This document shows, in pieces, positions 11,501 to 21,238 of a stretch of DNA of 64,000 nucleotides. Every line of letters starts with the position of its first letter. Within the stretch, counting starts at the first letter, position 1. Location of the stretch: the NCBI GenBank assembly GCA_009829735.1, contig CM020619.1:7926375-7990374 (forward strand). The letters run 5' to 3'. The notes under the pieces were generated by a model, which had not been told where the DNA came from, ran no database searches, and was given only the letters and a program-made list of their open reading frames with translations. Both the position numbers and the translations under genes were made by a program. This DNA is from Pyropia yezoensis (Eukaryota; Rhodophyta; Bangiophyceae; Bangiales; Bangiaceae).

Positions 11501-12368
11501 GGATATGTTGGGGGTTAAGGCAAATTATGCCACCCCCTACCACCCACAAACTAATGGGCAGGTGGAGCGCTTCAACAAAACTATTGTTAGGCAGCTGCGC
11601 CACTATGTGAGTGAGCACGTGAAGACGTGGGACCAATACATTTCTATCCTTACTACTGCCTACAATTCACAGGTTCACTCATCTACAGGGGAAGTACCCC
11701 TCGCTTTTGTGACCCCCCGTCGCGTGCGGTCTATTGCCGTGCGGCGGTCGCTCCCAACTAGGGAGGATGGTGGCAGTACGCCTACTCCTACTGAGAGTAA
11801 GGCGGAGTTCGCCGCTAGGCTTGAAAACCTCATCCCTAAAGTCAGGGCTGAGATGGACAAAGCACAAAAGCGCTACAAGCGTACCTTTGACAAAAAGGTG
11901 CGCAATGCTAAACATGTCCCCGAGCAGGGTGACTGGGTGCTGGTACACTCGCACACCCCAACTGGGGGTAACCTGGTATTCCAGACGAAGGGACCGTACC
12001 AGGTCCTTCGTACTGATGGGCGGCGCTTCACCATCGAAAGTGACGATGGGGTCCGCACAGTGAACGGACAGGACGTGGTCAAAGCTGCACCACCGCCTGC
12101 AGGCGACCCAGCTTGGGCGCGTGCTTTAGAAGCGTGGCGCCTCCCCTCACTGCCTGCGGCCAAACAGGGCCCGCAGGAGTACGTGTTCGATAAGTTCATC
12201 GACCACGGATGGGATGAAGACACTGACCGCCTCATGTTGAGGGTGCGTTGGTTTGGCTACAAAGCCAAGGATGATACGTGGGAGTATGTCGAGGACCTTC
12301 CCGCTGAGAAGGTCCGGGCGTACTGTGCCCGGAATGAGATAGACCCTAACAGCCCTCCCTCAACGTGA
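8565..12368 (+). CDS. pol: Retrotransposon Pol: PR, RT, RNase H, integrase, chromodomain
   Basis: 1,267 aa without interruption. The aspartic protease motif is LDTGSGASLI (residue ~80). RT contains FCIDYRKLNE, LPFGLCNAPATFQ and YLDDIIVFS (~463). RNase H shows DVDAS, TELEGLAVVWA, RCDHRAL and HALADGLSR. Integrase has an HHCC finger (EREHNAPTGGH...CTSCAQN) and a DDE core (LAMDILGPLP, TLSDNGPQFAS, HPQTNGQVERF). The C-terminus is a chromodomain (RVRWFGYKAKDDTWEYVEDL), which in chromoviruses directs integration to marked chromatin. One oddity is that RATQH runs directly into RFCIDYRK. The roughly 60 residues normally between them (the fingers strand with the KKDG motif) are missing in frame, so RT is probably non-functional. 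Confidence 0.95.
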   Translation: MTVGAGRPKLTTAASAKWARRTNQPCRILRRPKGVRPPRVGLPKNVNPRRVIAVLTGENFQVAGRVQLAPGRACCTRIVLDTGSGASLIRKSLLPKEVKLQRWRSKADHMIDINGGVLPIVGAVTLPTRLGTHEVDVTYGVVENISVPLLLGTPYVVTQVPLICGPEYWVKLMNGETIPILGKGKSVAPVTVSQSKPVCSVREGSTATLRLARKVTLPPNSVAHVDVVNDFTGNGLVHPHPRLARKHQVHVALGTMDSKAGVPWRIQVMNLSPTPKYFKSGAKFGYIDQHEGPVVAVTLNAGASSDPKSGKEKHQAKSAASPRPHVNMEGVPPRLRVQVERLLDQYHKLWSGQLGLKRATQHRFCIDYRKLNESTVKDSYPPPRMDDCLDSLGEANVFSTLDCNAGYWQIPIAPEDRHKTTFTCHCGTYQCKRLPFGLCNAPATFQRAMDMILAGVRWQICLVYLDDIIVFSRSPEEHIGHLGQVFKLLADAGVSLKASKCHLFTQEVEYLGHVVHPGRLSVNEKNLRAIRKAQYPRTQTQMRSFLGMCNVYRRFTKGFAKVAKPLNELVSSTLPKNLPPPSRVEQESFETLRDLLLKPPILAIPRLGGHYILDVDASYDQLGCVLLQQQPDKEYLPVGYFSKGLNSAEKNYGVTELEGLAVVWAVTSLRHYLEGEKFLIRCDHRALQFIFKTDCTNTRLNRWRVRLAPFNFDIEYRPGRQHALADGLSRVPTEGLDTNPVDEDIPIVGVVTRSGQALNPEAPGNKKYLPLSLDEVVKAQAEDPFCKSQRDILDTVVETRFFLGDDGLLMRRGVFQGTEQLVVPASLKDSILEREHNAPTGGHLGSSKLYQTLRTRYYWPSMVVDIYSWVAACTSCAQNRLMERRPSTAMLLFPAKEPFAALAMDILGPLPVTEEGNQYLLVICDRFTKLTRAIPLAEITAMSVVSAFLDHWVAAYGIPDSTLSDNGPQFASVLFQGVLDMLGVKANYATPYHPQTNGQVERFNKTIVRQLRHYVSEHVKTWDQYISILTTAYNSQVHSSTGEVPLAFVTPRRVRSIAVRRSLPTREDGGSTPTPTESKAEFAARLENLIPKVRAEMDKAQKRYKRTFDKKVRNAKHVPEQGDWVLVHSHTPTGGNLVFQTKGPYQVLRTDGRRFTIESDDGVRTVNGQDVVKAAPPPAGDPAWARALEAWRLPSLPAAKQGPQEYVFDKFIDHGWDEDTDRLMLRVRWFGYKAKDDTWEYVEDLPAEKVRAYCARNEIDPNSPPST

Positions 12369-12479
12369 GGGAAGGCCGAACAACAGTGCCAAGAGAGTGC
12401 TTCAAGTCGAAGTGGTACGCAGAGTGGCTTTTAACTACAGCCCTAACCCTGACACTCTCACAACAAAGGCAGCTGCCAA

Positions 12480-14423
12480 CTAGGCACGCATGCTAGACTC
12501 TCCCACTCCACGGCCCTCGCCCTCACGTGGAGGCGAGCGGCGAGACCCACGCCGATAACGGTCTCCACTCGTTGGAGGGGGCGCCGGCTCCAAGTCGGAA
12601 CCGTCGCGCCCCTCACGGTCGCGCAAGTGGCGCCGACCGTGGCCACTCTTCTGCCTGGTCTTGCGCGCAAGTTTGCGACGCAGACGCTGGACAGACTCCG
12701 TCTCCGACGGGGTAGAGGACTCCGAAACGGAGTAAGACAACTCGTCTTCCGATACGGAAGGAGAGCGCCGCGAGTGTCGGCGACGACGGCGAGGAGGCGA
12801 GTATGCCCGGCTCGCGCGACGTTTGCCACGCCCAAGTGGGGCTGGCTGGGGCATAATAGCCCCAATGCGAGCCAACTCGGCTGTCATAAACTCCGCCACC
12901 GACTCGCAACTCGCGGTCGCCACTGCAGTACGAACGCGCTCCTCAAGTTGAGGAGTCTCGGAACTCTGTAGGGTTGCGGTCGACGCGGCCAACCAGGAAA
13001 TGGTGCGCACCAACGTGGTGATCATCATCTCTGAGGTTAGAGGCGTGGGCGGCAACACCAACTTGGGGTATACCGTCAGGAGGGTGGCCCCCAAGTTGGG
13101 GGACACCGGGGTGGAAGACTCCACGGCCACGCTGATCGGGATGTTCCCGTGAGGTTGGAAAGGAACAGGAGGAAGCGGAGGGGCCCGCCGAGGTGGCGGT
13201 ACCCGGGTGTAACTGCGACCCCGACTTGGGGCCCCCGCAGTGGGTTGAGTCATATGGTCATCATAGGACGGCACGGCCATAACTATGGGCTTGTCCGGCG
13301 GTGGCGCAGTGTGGCGATCCACCCCCGGGGCATACGGGTAGTCCCCGATGCCCAACCCCTCTCGTAGGACCACACGGCCGTCGTGAAGTTCACGAGCGAC
13401 CCACACGAACTGGCGAAGTGCGCCATCGTCCTTGGGCCCACGAGTGGGGCGGCGCAACTTGTGCTCAATGCTCTCCCACTCGATAAACTTATGGAGCCGG
13501 AGCATCTCCTCAAGTAGAGTGAGTTGTCCTGATGAGCACCCCTCAGCAACTAGCTGAGGGGTGAGCTGTTCCAAACCTTGGAGGAGCCGGAGGGGGAGAT
13601 GCCAGAGCATCCCCCGCCGCTGAACACAGGACACCCAGGTCGACATGACCTCGAGGAGCCACTGGGTGGCCAACATGGCCCACACCAGGTGATCAGGGGC
13701 AGCCGTCAACATGACGGAGCCGAAGTGGTCAAGCAACCGTGGCAACAACGCCGGGAACCCGTAGGGGACCTCAACTTGAGGCCACCACTAGGGCTTCTTC
13801 GGATAGTACTGCTCCTTACTGGCAGCAGACTGTTGAGGAAACTCAAGTTGAGCCGAGGTCACCAAGTAGGGACCTCGCCGGAAGTCTTTCTCCATCCGCA
13901 CATCAAAGTGATGAGTGTGTGGATCGGCCTCGTGGAGGTACGGTGGGCGAGTTGCCACAGCGTCCCACGTGAAGGTCGGCAAGTCGCCGGGACCCGGGAT
14001 AGTTCCCCCGCGGTCCACCATGGCCTTGGCACGCTGAACGTCCTCAACCTCCTCATCGTCCAGGAAGGCAAACTGGTCCGTCCTGAAGCCGGCAGGGAAC
14101 CCGACCCTACGGGGATACTTCTCCCGTAGGCGGTCCCATACCCGACCCATCGCTGCGCCAAGTCGGCCACAGCGAAGAACAGTCAACCCCTCCTCATAGA
14201 GAGGCCAAGCGGGGTAAAACCACCGCCCCGAGGCCTCACGCGGGACAACTTGTCCCGCCTCCGGGGGAGACCCCGCCGTCAACCCAAAGCCGGGTGACGC
14301 GGGAGTCCCATCCCCCGGAGCGATCGCGGAGCCCCCGCCGGAAGTCCCGGCGGGTGCTGCACCGTAGCTGGTGTCCTCCATACGCTCATCTAGAGAGTCC
14401 GTCTCCACTCCCGGGGTCGCCAT
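12480..14423 (-). CDS. Antisense reading frame inside the LTR element, one in-frame TAG
   Basis: A frame opposite to gag-pol runs from ATG 14,423 (MATPGVETD) to TAG 12,480, 648 codons in all, broken only by TAG 13,788-13,790. The frame continues cleanly across that stop (YYPKKP, stop, WWPQVEVPYGF). The upstream part has an acidic segment (FAFLDDEEVEDVQ). The downstream part has mixed helical composition, then a Pro-rich linker, then an Arg/Ser-rich tail (RRRRRHSRRSPSVSEDE). No domain is recognised. Antisense ORFs in this position are known in some plant Ty3/gypsy elements. The TAG may be a copy-specific mutation or be read through; it could also mean that the frame is fortuitous. Confidence 0.5.
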
Positions 14424-14748
14424 GGCTCTCCCCAAGTTGGGGAGAGACGCTCTGGCTATCGCGGCACGAGACCCGCCTCGAGTTGAGGGGGACTCGGATC
14501 GTGGGTATACGGGTGGCCTCCCCAGCGTGGGGCGGCCCAGTGGAAGGTGAAGGGGAGGTGGTGGTGATGGTGAAGTGTGAACCGAGGAGAGCAAGCTGCC
14601 GAGTGGGCAAGCTTGAGGAGAGGGGCGGTCAACGTGACCGCCTCCACATCCGCGTTACGTACTCGATGGGGGACAGCAAGTCGCGCCCCCAACGCCGAGA
14701 CGTGCGCTTACGCACCCCCTCACAGGGCCGACCGGGTCGGTCGGAACT

Positions 14749-14761
14749 GAGGAGAGGGGAG
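14749..14761 (+). other. Polypurine tract
   Basis: GAGGAGAGGGGAG lies immediately upstream of the 3' LTR, the expected plus-strand priming site for reverse transcription. Confidence 0.8.
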
Positions 14762-15230
14762 CGTGGCAGTATTGACCCCCAGGTAGGGGGGCAACACGTG
14801 CCATGCAAGGGGCGGCAGGCCACTAGCCTGATCCGTTCCTCCCCCTGCATTTGGGTCCATATTCCCTAAGTTTGGGATAGTTAGCTTAGTAGTAAATCCA
14901 ACTTGGATTTGAGGGTTTTCTGCATTTATCGTCTTGAATTTTCGTGTGGCCCGGTGGGCAGGTGCTGGGGTGGGAGATTCTGAGTGGCGAGATTCTGAGT
15001 GGACCCTGGGGGGATAAGGGGAGGGACAGCGGGGCTTGGCCCTGCGTCCCCGTCCCGACCAAGAAACTGTTGGACCACACACCATCCTCTTGATTGTCCG
15101 TGGGGGGTTTGCCCCACAACAGGGACAGAGTGTGTGCGACTTGCACTTCTTCCGGTTCCCCCGACACGGGAGGCAGCCCTAGCACACCGCCCCAACTTGG
15201 GTGCCGTGTGTGCTAGTGGTTTTTGCCACA
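14762..15230 (+). repeat. 3' LTR (469 bp)
   Basis: Same length as the 5' LTR. Differences seen by eye are C for T at the first base, CCCGACC for CCTGACC, and CACACC for CATACC. The altered first base breaks the terminal TG dinucleotide of this copy. Confidence 0.95.
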
Positions 15231-15235
15231 CAGGC
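15231..15235. repeat. Target-site duplication (right), CAGGC
   Basis: Matches 6,029-6,033 exactly. Host sequence resumes after it with CGCCGACACC. Confidence 0.9.
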
Positions 15236-16307
15236 CGCCGACACCGTCAACGCCGCCCGCGCCGCAGCCGCCGCGCCAGGCGGCCCACGCGTGGCCGGCG
15301 CCATCTTCCCAGCTGCCGCTGCCGGCACGCGGCGTCGCGTCGAGCACCGCCGCGCGGCCCCGGAGGAGGGCGCGGCGGAGCGCCACCGCCGCGGCCTCGC
15401 CGGCGGGTGGGGCAGCGCCGCAGCCGCCGCCTGGGAGGGGCACCGCAGCGCGGCTCGCCACCCGCGCGTCGACGCCACAGAGCAGCGCCGCCGCGAGCGG
15501 CGACGCCGGCCGCGTGCACCGCAGGTCCGCCCGCACCGCCGCGACGGCCGCAGCGGGGGGTCGCAGCGGCGCCGTCGTCGCCGCCGACGCCGACGCCGCC
15601 GGCGCGAGCAGCACGGTCACCCTCGAGGCGACCGCGTTGCGGAGCCCCGCCGGCACCCACCCCCTTCCGCCAGCGCCGCCGCCGCCGAGCGCCACGCCCG
15701 CCCCCCGCTGGGTGCCCACCCACAGCTGCAGCGCCTCCCCCGTGGTGAGCACCAGCGTGTCGACCGCGCCGCCCGGGCGGGTGGCCACCACCTCCGCCGC
15801 GGCCGCCACCCTCCCCACAAGGGCAATGAGCGTGACGGCAGAGCCACGGCGGGCGGCACGGGCGCCGCGTCTGGGTCAACCGCAGCGGCGGCGGCGGTCG
15901 AGCGGGTGCCGTCAGGGGCGGACAGGTCGACAGCCCAGACGAGGAGCTCCCCGCCCGAGGAAGGAGAGGGAGAGCCGCGGCCGCCGGACGAGCGCGGCAA
16001 ACAGCCGCCGCCGCTGGAGGGCGCCCTTCGTGACGTAGAGGGAGCGCTCGAGGGAGCTAGAGGGCGTGACGGGCGCCTGATGGGGGGGGGGCGCGGGTGT
16101 GACCGTGGCGTTGGTGGCGCCGCCGCCGCCGCCTCCGCCGCCACCGCTGCGGCCGCCACACCCCCCCCCGCGGCCACCCCGACCGCGGCCGTCCTCCGTG
16201 TCACTGCTGCTGGCGCTGCTGCCGCCGACGCTCCCCGTGCCGAGAATCGACTGTAATGTTATCCACGTTGCTGCACGTGCCAGACGAAAAGCGCGGCTAC
16301 GCACCAT
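15236..16307 (-). pseudogene. APC1-like gene remnant, upstream half
   Basis: From a possible ATG at 16,307 the minus strand reads a Gly/Ser-rich start, then ERSLYVTKGAL, resembling the EELYV segment near the APC1 N-terminus. Next comes GELLVWAVDLSAPDG, then AVDTLVLTTGEALQLWVG, in the style of the APC1 N-terminal beta-propeller. These segments lie in different frames, so at least two frameshifts are needed. The frame then runs toward the LTR insertion. With the downstream half it forms one remnant cut by the retrotransposon. A poorly conserved gene with unrecognised introns is the alternative. Confidence 0.45.
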
Positions 16308-17440
16308 GGCTAGCATTCTTTTGTTTATGCTTGCCTCTCATGGCCGCTTCTCGTTCACTGAGCGTTGCAGCACAGGCAGAAAAGATATGTAACAAATCGA
16401 GCCCTGTCCGCTCGAGCGGAAACACCCCGAATCACCGAGTAGGCTCAACATCCAATAATCATCGAGAGTCTATTGACCCCACAGACCAAGCCCCATCAAA
16501 GCACCGTCCCCTTTTCTACCGCTCCCCCACCTCTCCCTTCCCAAGGCCTATCCCAACCATCTTCTGCCTCGCCTACCCTCTCCCGTCCCTCTCCCCCCTT
16601 CTCAGTGCCACACTGGCGGGCTGCCGCCCCGGGAGTCGCCCACAGCCACACTGCCCGCAAGTAAGCCGCCAATGCTACAGTGGCCACTGCAGCCACTCGG
16701 TGGGGGCAACGGAGCAAGCCGCCCCCCTCGCCACCGTCAGACACAGTGGTGCAGCCCATCGCCACCGCCGCCGTCGCCCCCGTGTGCGGCGGGTGCACCA
16801 AGCGCGCAGGCAGACATATGAATAGCGACGCCGGAGCCGCCCCACCATCGCCACTGCGGCCGGCAAAGCAATCGCCGGGGGTGGATTCGCCGGCGCGAGA
16901 GCATCTCATTCCGCAGCGGGCCAGCACCGTAGCCACCGCTGCCACGGTCGGCCACAGCGGGCTCGCCAGTTGACCGTGGCAGCCACCAGGACGGCGACCG
17001 CGGCCCTGGCAGCAGCGTGGGCGTGCGACCCCTCCCATCACGACAGCAGCACACCGCCGGGTGCCGTCACGCGCCACTAGGGCATGGGAAGGGGTCAGGG
17101 TGGGCATGGCGACGAGAGGGTCCGGCCAAGGCCGGGTGGGTATGACGACGGGAGGGGCCGGCCGGGTCGTGGTGGGTGTGTGCGGGGCGTTGCTGGCCAC
17201 GGTGTCGGGGGGGGGGGTCCGGCGCCCAACCGTACAAGGGAGACCACGGAGACCGGGGACTCCGGCCGGGTCGGGGTGGGGGGGGGGCCGGTCCGGTCGG
17301 GGATGGGAGGGGGCTAGGCCGTGGCACGGACGGCGACGTCGGGTGGCACGGACGGCGACGTCCTCGCGCCATCGAGGCCGTGCGCGCGAGGAGCGCGCGC
17401 GCGCGCGTGGCAGCGCGCTCCTCCACAGTTGTGACGGCGG

Positions 17441-17640
17441 CCTGGGAGTGAACCCCACCCTCCCCGACTGAACCCCACCCTACCCCAACTGAACCCCACC
17501 CCAACACATCATACTGGAAACGGGCACTTCACCCAGGCGGGGACCCTCAATACTCTTGCAATTCCAACCCATTCCAGTGCGCACCACTCAACCCCACCTT
17601 CTGATTTTCATCTGAACCCGACCCTCATCCCTTAGCCGTT
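17441..17640 (-). repeat. Dispersed repeat R1, copy B
   Basis: Reverse-complement relative of 1,645-1,840. It carries three GGGGTGGGGTTCA-type units (plus strand 17,447-17,500, seen as GAACCCCACCC) and the block with CAGTGCGCACCACTCAACCCC. The rest of 16,308-18,804 holds no convincing gene: GC-rich simple sequence to 17,440 and AT-richer unique sequence from 17,650. A GTAC pair (TGTACAGTGTACAG) lies at 18,043-18,056. Confidence 0.6.
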
Positions 17641-18804
17641 CGTCGCCGGCCCCCTCCTTATAAACCTCGGAGACACCCATAACTACCCCCTACCCCAAGA
17701 TGCAAGTCCCTCTCGTCATACGTAACTCGCAGGTACCGTGACCAATACGAACTCCCAACTTGACAGTTAAGTATTATACGTAGCCCCCCTAAATTAGGGT
17801 CGCAATACGGTCATCCTTATTGCTACAAAGCGCCGTCCGCTGCTTGATCCGATAGGAGCAATATTCATGAAATTGCATTGAAGGGGGCCACCTTTGAATA
17901 TACGTTCGCCTCAGGGCGCACTGAGGGCGTCCCTAAGAGCTGACAGAACGTTGATCCGCACAAAATATATTTCAACTCAAAGTTTGGGCGTACGCTTGCG
18001 AGGGCTCTTGCATGTGCGCTTCACCGGCCTGCCATTCGACCCTGTACAGTGTACAGCGAGCTCAGCATCATTCTCGCTCCGTTTTTTCATGCTGCCACCA
18101 CGGGAGGGTCATCCTGACGGTGTGTGCCATGGCTCAGGCCCGTCCGAGAAGGCTCAGGTGCCATGCACATACGAGATTCCCAATTCAGCTGGCCAATAGA
18201 ATCTGACCTTTGTGTGAACGTGGGGACCTCGTGACGAGCTCTCGGCCAATCCTGGCCGCATCTGATAACGGATGGCCCCGACCGCAGCAAGGTCGTCGGG
18301 CATCAGCCCATAGAATCCTTGGGATAACACTTTCATCTCATGACCTCGACAACCGTAAACAATGAAACAAAATATCATTATTGTATCGACTTTTGGAACA
18401 CTTGTTGGCCCCGGGTTGGTTTCAAATAGTCGCCTCCCGTCACGGTCTCGCCACCTGGGGTACGCCCATCTGGCCGCCCCCGCACCCGCCCCCTCTCTCA
18501 CTGTCCACCTTGGTCCATTCTCGCGCTCTGCACCCACAGGCACCCCCGTCGCCCCCCCGCATCACGCATGCGGGGAGGCCCCCGTTCTCCCGCCACCCAT
18601 CCGAGAGGTGTTGGCAGGTCCGCAGCTATACGTACGCGTGAGTTTAGACAGCCACCGACCAAGGCATACCCCCGCAGCGGCTGGTAGTCCCCTGACTACC
18701 AGCCCTCCGGGAACTCCCTCCGTCTCTTCCCCACCTTCGTCCCCTCTCACCCACCCCCCTTCCCCCCTCCTCCAAGCTGTTCCCAAAAGTCATTCCTGCC
18801 CGCC

Positions 18805-19149
18805 CTACGCTCCGTAGGACTGCACCTTGCGGCCGTTGAGCGGCTCCGTCGGCCGCTCCGTCAGCACCTCGACCCCCGATTCGAGGAGCGCGCGGCAGCG
18901 GCGATCTAGCTGTGCGTGGCTCGCCGTGGTGACCTTCCCCGGCGTAACCCAAGTGAAGCCCTCGGAGCACGGCGGCGTGGTCATCGTGGAGAGTTCGCCG
19001 TCACGGGAGGGGAGTCGAGAGAGGGCCCAATCATTGGCATAATAGCGTGCTGCTACGCGATAGAGTCTGCCAACAAGGATGTACTCACTGCATGTGATGC
19101 TTTCTTCGCAGTCGCTGGGGGGAGTCACGGGGTCGAATATGGTGCACAT
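18805..19149 (-). CDS. Small hypothetical protein (114 aa)
   Basis: Uninterrupted frame from ATG 19,149 with mixed, non-repetitive composition and moderate GC, unlike its surroundings. It has four Cys, two near the start (SDCEESITCSEY), and a hydrophilic C-terminus (EPLNGRKVQSYGA). There is no signal peptide or recognised domain. The upstream gap (19,150-19,340) is AT-rich and could serve as a shared promoter with the frame beginning at 19,350. It could also be an exon of a longer gene. Confidence 0.4.
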   Translation of the reverse strand: MCTIFDPVTPPSDCEESITCSEYILVGRLYRVAARYYANDWALSRLPSRDGELSTMTTPPCSEGFTWVTPGKVTTASHAQLDRRCRALLESGVEVLTERPTEPLNGRKVQSYGA

Positions 19150-19323
19150 CTACCACGTGGCTGACCCGTGGCACAAAATATTTTTTAATGTGATACAATA
19201 ATTACAGTTTGTTTGTTCTATAATTATACGTATAATACACGCCCTTGGGCAAGATGTAAGAAATATATCAACCCTGGGCGGGTTGGGTGGTGCTGAGTCA
19301 GTCGACTGAGCATTGAGAGTTAG

Positions 19324-19336
19324 ACATATAAAGTGG
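19324..19336 (+). promoter_or_regulatory. TATA-like element
   Basis: ACATATAAAGTGG lies about 20 bp before the ATG at 19,350, in an AT-rich patch. A TATA function is plausible, but that spacing leaves almost no 5' UTR. Confidence 0.3.
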
Positions 19337-19349
19337 TGCACGTCCATCA

Positions 19350-19664
19350 ATGACCAATCCCGGACAACAGCCCAGGAGGCTTCAGAACACTCTTCTCAAG
19401 ATCTCTTGTTCTCTCCGCTCCCACATATCCTTTAGTGGGGTATCTTTGAAGGCTGGTGGCAAGACATGTTCAAATCCTCCCTCCACGGATATCTCATTTG
19501 TCCTTTTCGGGCTTTTCAGGAAGTGCCTTGGGGCCGAGAGGTCTTCGGCCCGCCGACCGCCCGCTCCCCCCACCCACCGAGAGCGGCGGCGGCCCGCGCT
19601 TTTCCCCCCCCCCCACCACCCCAGCCCCACACCTTCCTATATACGTACCATATATAATATGTAG
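19350..19664 (+). CDS. Possible short protein (104 aa)
   Basis: ATG-initiated frame. The first 65 residues have ordinary composition (LLKISCSLRSHISFSGVS); the rest is Pro/Arg-rich over a C-rich tract. Nothing is recognised. From 19,665 to 21,238 the sequence is strongly C-rich and all its long frames are low-complexity; I see no gene there. Confidence 0.2.
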   Translation: MTNPGQQPRRLQNTLLKISCSLRSHISFSGVSLKAGGKTCSNPPSTDISFVLFGLFRKCLGAERSSARRPPAPPTHRERRRPALFPPPHHPSPTPSYIRTIYNM

Positions 19665-21238
19665 CCTGCGTGCAATTCGGTGTCCCCAGCACTGCGGTGG
19701 TGGTTCCCCCAGAAAACCCTTTTCTTAAGGTGCCCGTCCTGAAGGACGCGATGACCCTGCAGGTGCACGCCCCCCCTAAAGACCCCCCTCTGGTGGCAAC
19801 GACGCGTGGGAGCCGCCGCGCTCGTGCAGCGCCGTCGTCTAGCTATTTAGCTCGCGCTCTAGACGGGGGCCCGCCCCACGGCCGTGGCGTGGTGCGCGGT
19901 GGGCGTGGTGCGGGGCCCCGTACGGCGGCAGCGGCCAAAGGTGGCTGGCGTGACCCGCCCCGCGAGAGCAGCGGCGCCGCAACCCGCAGCCGCCCGGTCG
20001 CGACACAACCCAGGCCCAGTCGCCTCTCTCCCCCCCCCCTCCCTGGCACCCGCAGCCGGCGTGGCACCCGCACCCCTGGCGCGCCCGCGCGTGCCGCGCC
20101 ACGCCCCCCCCCCCACCGTGGGACCACTCTGTGCGGGGTGTGACACCCCGCAGAGTGGGGCCCCCCAGCCGCCGGTGCGCGGCAGAGGGGGCGCGGCTCC
20201 CCCGCCCGCGGATCCGGCGGCGGGCCCCCCCACCGCCACCCCCACCGCCACCCCCACATCGGCCCGCTGTGGCCGGTGCCACCACCCCCAACTTCCCCGC
20301 GACGGGCTGCTGCTGCCACGCTGCCGCGCCGGCGGCGCGGAGGGCGGGGAGGGGCGCGGGGGGGCGGCCGTCGGCGCTCAACAAAACCCCCCCCCAACGC
20401 CGTCGGCTCTTCCCCAACACCCGCCCCCCTGGGGCCCACAACGCCCCGCCCCTCTTCTGCCCGCCCCCCCCCCCTCCCCCCCCCCTCCACCCGGCCGGCC
20501 GACCCCCTGCCGCCCGCGCCGCGTTTTCCGCCCCCCCCCCCCACCACGCCCTGTCTGCCACGCACAGCACACCACCACCTCACCACAACACATCCCACCA
20601 CCACCACACGCGCCGCCCCCACCCCCCCCGCCCCGGCCGTCTCCTACCCCAACACCGCGGTCGGCCGTCGGCTGCGGGCCCCGACAACCCGACCACGGGC
20701 GCACCCGATTGGCAAAGCCAACCCCCACGCCCCCGCCCACCAGGCGGCAACCGCCACCCGCCCCGCCCCCGCCCCCCCCACCCCCACCACCCGCCAATCC
20801 CTCACTGCCGCTGCGCCGGCGGGGTACGTTGCGGGCGTCACTGGCGGCCACTCCCCCATCCCCCACCCCCCCCCACCTACCGCGCCAGACTCGGGCTCTC
20901 ATTTGCTCCCTCCCTGCCCCATTCTCCCCACGGACCCCCGCTCGCCCCCCCCGCCGTCTGGACGGTGACGCGGGGCCAGCGTCGGCTCTCTCTCGCCCTC
21001 GTCCACACGCTGTGGCCGGTGGTGCGTGGTGGTTGGGCCATTCTGACCGATTGATTCCCCAGTGTGAGAGGGGGGGGGGGGGGGCGGGGAGAGGGGTGCG
21101 CTCCTGGGTGTGCCCTCGCCGCGCCGTCCTCCAACCCCCCCCATCCGCCACCTCTCTGCCTCTGCCCAACGGGCGTGTGTCCCACGACAAGCTGCCGCTG
21201 CCGCTGCCCCGATCGCCGGCCCTGACGGGCGTGGTTCC

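Larger units (their letters stand above)
6034..15230 (+). mobile_element. Ty3/gypsy chromovirus LTR retrotransposon, 9,197 bp
   Basis: A full-length element: two 469-bp LTRs, a candidate primer site, gag, pol in the order PR-RT-RNaseH-INT-chromodomain, an antisense reading frame, a purine tract and a 5-bp duplication. INT following RT places it in Ty3/gypsy; the terminal chromodomain places it among the chromoviruses. I see only three differences between the LTRs, including the first base of the 3' copy, so insertion was recent. It sits inside an APC1-like gene in opposite orientation. A deletion in RT (near 9,650) suggests that this copy depends on RT from another source. Confidence 0.95.
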
